25,570 bases of DNA. It comes from DASPKS01 sp035628035 (GTDB taxonomy: Bacteria; Bacteroidota; Rhodothermia; Rhodothermales; Rubricoccaceae). Position numbers and translations under genes: made by a program. The stretch covers positions 1-25,570 of the forward strand of contig DASPKS010000011.1 in the NCBI GenBank assembly GCA_035628035.1, given 5' to 3'. Below the pieces are notes generated by a model, which saw only the letters and a list, made by a program, of their open reading frames with translations, was not told where the DNA came from and ran no database searches. Below are positions 24,771 to 25,570 of the stretch, in pieces (position 1 is the stretch's first letter; each line of letters opens with the position of its first letter).

Positions 24771-25570
24771 CGATCCTCGGGGTCATCCAGCCTGCGGACG
24801 CCTACGGCCTCCCCGCGCCCCTGCGCGTCCACCCGGACGCGGATCGCGTGCGTCGGCGGGAGGCGCGGGTCGGTCTCGCCCGTCGGTTCGAGGTCGGGCT
24901 CGTCCACGTCCCACACCCGCTCGTCGCGGTAGACGAACACGCCGTAGCCCGGCGGGAACGCCGGGTCGCCGCGCCCAACGATCACGCCGCGCTCGCCGTT
25001 GACCTCGGCCAGCGTCGGGTCGTCGCTGACGATGCGGACGACCTCGTCGAAGGCGAAGCGGAAGGTGTAGGGCGGGCGCCAGTCCTCGCGCGCGAGGCGG
25101 TAGAAGTGCGTGTCAAGGCTCCCCACCGTCGCCCGGCGCTCGGTCTGCATCCCCAGGCGCTCCATGAGGTGGATCGACGCCTTGTTTGCCGCGTCGGTGC
25201 TCGCGCGCACCTCGTCGAAGCCGAGCCCCTCGAAGGCGTGGCGGATCAGCGCGCGGCCCGCCTCCGTCGCCAGCCCGAGGTTCCAGTGCGTGGGCGCGAG
25301 CCCGAGGATCAGTTCGCACTCCGGCGGCTCGCGAAAATACCAGTACCCGCCGAACCCCACGAGCGCCGTGCCCTCCCTCTCGCGGAGCGCCCAGAGCCCG
25401 AACCCTTCTCGGGTGAAGAACATCGTGTTATCGCGGAGGATGGTTTCCGTTTGCTCCCGCGACAGCGCCTGATCGTCCCAGAGGTAGCGGCGGACCTCGG
25501 GCTGGGTCCAGAGCGCGTGCAGCGCCGCCGCGTCGGCCACGGTGAGAGGCGTCAGCCGCAGACGGTCGGT
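24767..25570 (-). CDS. GNAT acetyltransferase fused to an Imm31-like domain (5' end beyond window)
   Basis: The frame is open to the right edge, so the N-terminus is missing; 267 residues are visible, beginning TDRLRLTPLTVADAAAL, the usual RimJ/RimL-type start. The GNAT domain includes AcCoA-site residues in THWNLGLATEAGRALIRHAF and the NKASIHLMERLGM block. After it, from about genome position 25,060 leftwards, a second domain reads FAFDEVVRIVSDDPTLAEVNG, ERGVIVGRG, YGVFVYRDERVWDVDEPDLE and PTGE. This resembles immunity protein 31 (Imm31), which normally stands alone. No toxin is visible beside it. A GTG at 25540 is in frame, but the open upstream codons match the family better. Confidence 0.85.
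   Translation of the reverse strand, partial: TDRLRLTPLTVADAAALHALWTQPEVRRYLWDDQALSREQTETILRDNTMFFTREGFGLWALREREGTALVGFGGYWYFREPPECELILGLAPTHWNLGLATEAGRALIRHAFEGLGFDEVRASTDAANKASIHLMERLGMQTERRATVGSLDTHFYRLAREDWRPPYTFRFAFDEVVRIVSDDPTLAEVNGERGVIVGRGDPAFPPGYGVFVYRDERVWDVDEPDLEPTGETDPRLPPTHAIRVRVDAQGRGEAVGVRRLDDPEDR

Overview
The window is a high-GC (roughly 70% by eye) bacterial chromosome segment, densely packed with genes on both strands. Several features point to the Bacteroidota/Rhodothermota side of the tree, probably a Rubricoccus/Rubrivirga/Rhodothermus-like organism. These are an endonuclease I with a Por/T9SS-type C-terminal sorting domain, an extragenic palindromic element that reads 'CHSERSEGSG' when translated, and TAnnTT-like elements rather than classic -10 boxes upstream of many starts. 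The assignment is an inference from family content; no rRNA or other marker is present.

Layout. Positions 1-2200: the end of an unknown gene, rpoN (sigma-54) and a small acidic ORF, closed by a clear terminator. 2300-4090: a PmtA-like methyltransferase diverging from a DinB-family protein and a PAT-like acetyltransferase. 4090-6970: three uncharacterised genes, two of them envelope proteins, in two transcription units that each start with a nearly identical TTACAA-N17-TCTGTA promoter-like block. 7065-11091: a small lysine-rich protein, gcvP (glycine cleavage P protein) and rnc (RNase III). 11231-15274: a succinate-semialdehyde-type aldehyde dehydrogenase, a PspB-like membrane protein, secreted endonuclease I and a lipoprotein. 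15275-18313: a strong terminator, a REP/MITE-like element, a beta-CASP metallo-beta-lactamase nuclease, and then an mntA-hepT toxin-antitoxin pair bracketed by two diverged copies of the last 24 codons of the nuclease gene. A less GC-rich orphan gene and a long hairpin follow. 18331-22105 (minus strand): a fibronectin-III protein, a 21-bp-period palindromic tandem array, a DUF2007-like membrane protein, and a signalling operon of receiver-only response regulator, RsbQ-type hydrolase and PAS-histidine kinase. 22242-25570: a hypothetical protein, an OPT-family transporter and an acetyltransferase with an apparent immunity-protein-31-like C-terminal domain.

The most noteworthy items are: (1) the 21-bp array of tandem palindromes (19104-19291), which no gene explains; (2) the mntA-hepT module framed by a duplicated gene end; (3) the RR-RsbQ-PAS/HK operon, in which the RsbQ/PAS sensing pair known from sigma-B control appears coupled to a two-component output; (4) the twin promoter-like blocks; (5) the acetyltransferase-Imm31-like fusion. 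Most remaining genes are ordinary housekeeping or single-copy accessory functions.
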